23,085 bases of DNA from Gloeopeniophorella convolvens (taxonomy: Eukaryota > Basidiomycota > Agaricomycetes > Russulales). How positions within the stretch are numbered: the stretch's first letter is position 1; each line of letters begins with the position of its first letter. Location of the stretch: NCBI GenBank assembly GCA_022496205.1, contig WTXD01000165.1:1-23085 (forward strand), in the 5' to 3' direction. Below are positions 20,232 to 23,085 of this stretch, piece after piece. The position numbers were made by a program, and so were the translations under genes. Under the pieces are notes generated by a model. The model saw only the letters and a list, made by a program, of their open reading frames with translations, ran no database searches and was not told where the DNA came from.

Positions 20232-20320
20232 GGCAATATGGCCGAGCGGTCTAAGGCGCTGGAATCAGGTATCACCTCATCCAGTCCGAAAGGGCGTGGG
20301 TTCGAATCCCACTGTTGTCA
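20232..20320 (+). tRNA. tRNA-Leu (anticodon CAG) with a 9-nt intron
   Basis: The acceptor stem GGCAATA (20232-20238) pairs with TGTTGTC (20313-20319) through two G-U pairs, followed by discriminator A. TGGCCGAGCGG is the A box with the Leu/Ser-type D arm. The anticodon stem CTGGA (20259-20263) pairs with TCCAG (20280-20284). The 16-nt stretch between them resolves into a 7-nt loop with anticodon CAG (20266-20268) plus a 9-nt intron (20270-20278) after the purine 3' of the anticodon. A long variable arm (20285-20295) marks a class II tRNA. The T arm GTGGG-TTCGAAT-CCCAC (20296-20312) contains the B box. The tRNA reads CUG leucine codons and is transcribed by RNA polymerase III. Confidence 0.9.
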
Positions 20321-20322
20321 TA

Positions 20323-20328
20323 TTTTTT
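20323..20328 (+). terminator. RNA polymerase III terminator
   Basis: A run of six T begins three bases after the last base of the mature tRNA, the usual Pol III stop. Confidence 0.75.
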
Positions 20329-22242
20329 CCCTCACCGGATCACCTCTTATCGCTGCTGCGCCCGTGTCGCCAGTACAGTTACGCCTGTTGTCCCCGCCCC
20401 CTTTTGTGCTCCTTGGGAGCCCCCCTCCAGGCTCCAGTTGCTCAAAAAAGTCACGATCCATATGAAAGGGAGCCTAGCGCACGCGCCAGCTGTATGATAT
20501 CGATATACGACAGGACGATATCTAAGCGCGCCTACACAGATCTATCCGAGTCAATCAATGTCTGCTTTACTGAAACCCGACCCTAGCTCGTGATATAAGG
20601 GGTGTGTGGTTACCGATACAACCATAGGAACCCAACCACAACCGAGTCTACGGAAACCAGCTCCTTGACCATTGCTACCGGAGGCTCTGGATCCGCCGGA
20701 CTCTGCCACTATTGCTAGGACCCAAGAAGAGCTAGCTAGTATTCCCGCAGTCCGTGTCAGTGTACCCATCTTTTGCAAACAACGTGCGAACCTACCATTC
20801 GAAGTATGGCCTATGTCTCAATACGGCGGCGGGTCGTCGTTTGTGCGCTTGCTCCGCAGGAACCAAGACAAGAGCGGTTTCCTGCGTTTCGGAGACTGAC
20901 AGCTCTTTTGGATGACGAGGGATACTGCATGTTCCGGCATGAGGTAGGGCGCGTCCGAAGTCAGAGTAGGAACCAAGGCATCGCATGACGACGACAGCGG
21001 CAAGGGGCAGGCTGTTGTGACTGCTGCCCTGGGCCGAGGGTGCCGCTGGTTGCCTCTTGGGGGTTGGTGTACTGGAACGAGGAAGGGAACCATGACCAGC
21101 GCAGTAGCGATAGGTAGCGATGTGGGCGGACGAGTTGTCTATAGGCTGCCTCGCGTTTATATACTGACCCTTGCATTTATACGCTCAGGGGTCTGCACCG
21201 CCGAACGACACGGGGCACGCGAGTTCAACGTTGCTGCTTGCAGTATTAAAATCGGAACGCCCGACTAGTTGCGCTTAATGATCCGGATGGATTTGTGGGC
21301 AATAAGCGCGGTTCCTTAATTGAATACAGGCCTGAACAGGGATATGAGCGACAGAGCGATGGCCGTAACACAATATGCAGGGTTCACGACAATAAGGGAC
21401 TAAGAGCGCAGCAGCCAAACTTCGCAAGAACCAGTTTTGGATATCTAGCCGTAGCCCGTAGGGTGAAATTCAAGGAGATAAGCACTCTCCAGAAGAAGGA
21501 TCCTCGCCTCGCCTCGGGCGCGAGACTCTTTATGCACTATGTGCTATGGGAGGTAAAGGAGGCATCCTTGGTGGGCATGCAAATCCCGAACAATGGCGCT
21601 GGCACACGCATATAGGAATCGTCCGTAATGCAGCGCAGAGACCCTTCGTCAACGCAAAGGTGAACCGAATAGGTAGGTCCGAACCTGAATTTGTATTGTA
21701 AATGGCGGTGCTAAATCTTTACTCCGCAAGTCAAACCGAGCGGGTCACGGCGATGTCTGCTTGGGCTCACAATGTCGAGATGCACTCGTTACAAAGTGGG
21801 TGTGGAAGATGCGACCGTAGACGACTCAGTCGTAGCGTGGGGTGCGCCGTACTTCAGAAAGCATCCAACGGCGATGTCGATTGCCGACGGCGTCGAATGC
21901 CTGTCGCAGATCGTGATCGATGGTCACATGTAGATCGTGATCAAGAATAGTGATAATTACATCAGCAATCGCATCGTTCGGTCGACGGTCCGAGCCTCCG
22001 ATGGTACCGATGCCGTTTTGCGGTCCGCCGACCAGTAATTTCATCATGGCGCACATGACATCGGTGACCGGCCGATGACCGATGACCGGAGCCGCCGTCT
22101 GGTCTGGTTGGGAGCCGGACGGCTGACCGGGACCTACCGGACTGCAAGCAGTGTGTTCAGAATACAGTGTCTAGATTTGTTGCTACATCCCGCAGATACG
22201 CACATGTTCGAGCAGGCTCAAACCCTCCATGAAATAATTAAG
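20329..22242. other. Long gene-free stretch, possibly old repeat debris
   Basis: About 1.9 kb shows no recognisable gene. Frames up to 142 codons occur on both strands, but without motifs, introns or homology I know. From about 21895 to 22135 the sequence is unusually rich in GATC, CGAT and GACCG words, including GATCGTGATC twice (21908 and 21935) and a tandem CCGATGA pair near 22070-22090. This suggests a degenerate repeat or a fragment of a transposable element. Confidence 0.3.
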
Positions 22243-22254
22243 TATACATAAAAG
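22243..22254 (+). promoter_or_regulatory. TATA box of the aspartic peptidase
   Basis: TATACATAAAAG stands about 80-90 bp upstream of the start codon at 22333, leaving room for a transcription start and a short leader. Confidence 0.5.
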
Positions 22255-22332
22255 GTCTCACACTCGCAGCTTGTCATTCCAAGCACTCCGTCCAGCTCAA
22301 ACGCGAGTTCTAGCATTCCTTCCAGTGCTGCC

Positions 22333-23085
22333 ATGTACTCCCCTGCTGCTTTCGTCCTTGCCGCCCTTCCTTTCCTCGTCGAAGCTGCTCCGTTCACGAG
22401 CACCTCCAGCGGATTGTCTGTTCCCATCGCAAAGCGATCCACGCTCTTGAACGCTGATGGGACGGTGAACGCGACTGTCCTCCGAGGCTCGCTCCGCAAT
22501 TCGGTGACGTGCGTATCTCGCATTTTCGATCTTCGGGAATACTCAACGCACACTTTATTTTGTCAGTAAGATTCAGAAGGGCTTCGCAGCATTCGAGAAG
22601 AACGTCGGAGAGATACATCATCTGGCCGCTGGTCTCAAGCTCCCAGTGAAGCGCGATGGCGCTGGCGATCCCCCCACCGACGACAACGCTCAGCTCTGGT
22701 CGGCGAGATCTCCGTTGGTACCCCTGCGAAGAACTTCACTGGTCGTTTGCTCCTGACATATGGCCGCCCTTGCAGTGGACTTCGACACGGGCAGCAGTGA
22801 CTTGTTCCTCCCCGGAACCGACTGCAGCGACAGCTGCTCTGGACACACGGTGTACGACAACAAGGTTAGCTCTACCTCGAAGGACGTCAGCGAGACGTTC
22901 AGCCTGCAGTACGGCGACGGCTCGACTGTGAGCGGTGAACAGTACTCGGACACCGCATCCATTGCTGGCTTGACGGTGCGCCTGCTTGTACCCACTAAAG
23001 CTCCTCCCACTGACGCGATTTCTTTACAGGCCACTGGCCAGACCTTGGGCGCAGCCAAGGAGTACTCCACCGGCTTCCAGGGAAG
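22333..23085 (+). CDS. Secreted pepsin-like aspartic peptidase (A1), 5' part
   Basis: This is a precursor of a secreted acid protease of peptidase family A1 (polyporopepsin-like); it cleaves proteins at acid pH with two catalytic Asp. The gene runs off the window. Exons: 22333-22508, 22567-22741, 22776-22975 and 23030 onward. A signal peptide of about 18 residues (MYSPAAFVLAALPF...) is followed by a propeptide ending at a KR site (PVKR), and the mature start is near DNAQLW. The first catalytic Asp is in VDFDTGSSDLFLPG (exon 3). A Cys pair in DCSDSC and the flap segment YGDGSTVSG follow. Just after DNAQLW one base appears missing (about 22700), because GEISVGTP is read only in the next frame; the exon phases require one extra base. 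Intron 2 (22742-22775) is only 34 nt. Confidence 0.8.

Noticed and set aside
20158..20586. A 142-codon plus-strand frame spanning the tRNA
   Set aside because: It contains the tRNA-Leu and its Pol III terminator in full and has no protein motif.
21826..22056. A 76-codon minus-strand frame with a protein-like look (ILDHDL-HVTIDHDL repeat)
   Set aside because: The resemblance stems from the repeated GATCGTGATC DNA words; no family match and no gene context.
1..23085. CRISPR arrays, bacterial operons, riboswitches
   Set aside because: The window is clearly fungal nuclear DNA with spliceosomal introns, and no regularly spaced repeats were seen.

Overview
The window is nuclear DNA of a filamentous basidiomycete, most likely an agaricomycete of the wood- or litter-decay type. 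The genes are packed with short GT-AG introns (mostly 47-66 nt). The products are secreted fungal hydrolases (type B carboxylesterase/lipase, GH37 trehalase, A1 aspartic peptidase), an RBM25-type splicing factor and an intron-bearing tRNA-Leu. The species assignment is inference; no marker gene is present.

Layout: (1) 1-3.25 kb holds the 3' end of a metallo-beta-lactamase-fold gene, then a second, broken copy of the same family that runs directly into a broken DUF1365-like gene remnant. (2) 3.9-12.5 kb holds two tandem, minus-strand, intact secreted carboxylesterases of 578 and 576 aa with almost superimposable exon structures, including a shared 8-nt microexon. Between them sits a ~2.0 kb mobile element (7997-9990) with long terminal inverted repeats, an 11-bp direct repeat exactly at both ends (Mutator-like), telomere-like tandem repeats inside both arms, and a 109-bp palindrome nested in the left arm. 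(3) 13.7-16.6 kb holds a plus-strand GH37 trehalase whose frame is broken by three apparent single-base deletions. (4) 17.6-19.9 kb holds a minus-strand RRM + PWI splicing factor (RBM25-like), convergent with the trehalase. (5) 20.2-20.3 kb holds a tRNA-Leu(CAG) with a 9-nt intron. (6) The right edge holds the 5' part of a secreted pepsin-like aspartic peptidase, also with one apparent single-base deletion.

The genes do not form a single pathway. The esterases, trehalase and peptidase are all predicted to be exported and fit extracellular nutrition; the splicing factor and tRNA are housekeeping. The tandem esterases are one local duplication and the metallo-beta-lactamase copies are another. 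The strongest candidate for something undescribed is the element with telomere-like inverted arms. Several long non-genic stretches hold nothing I can identify, and exon coordinates were worked out by hand from frame, splice signals and paralog comparison.
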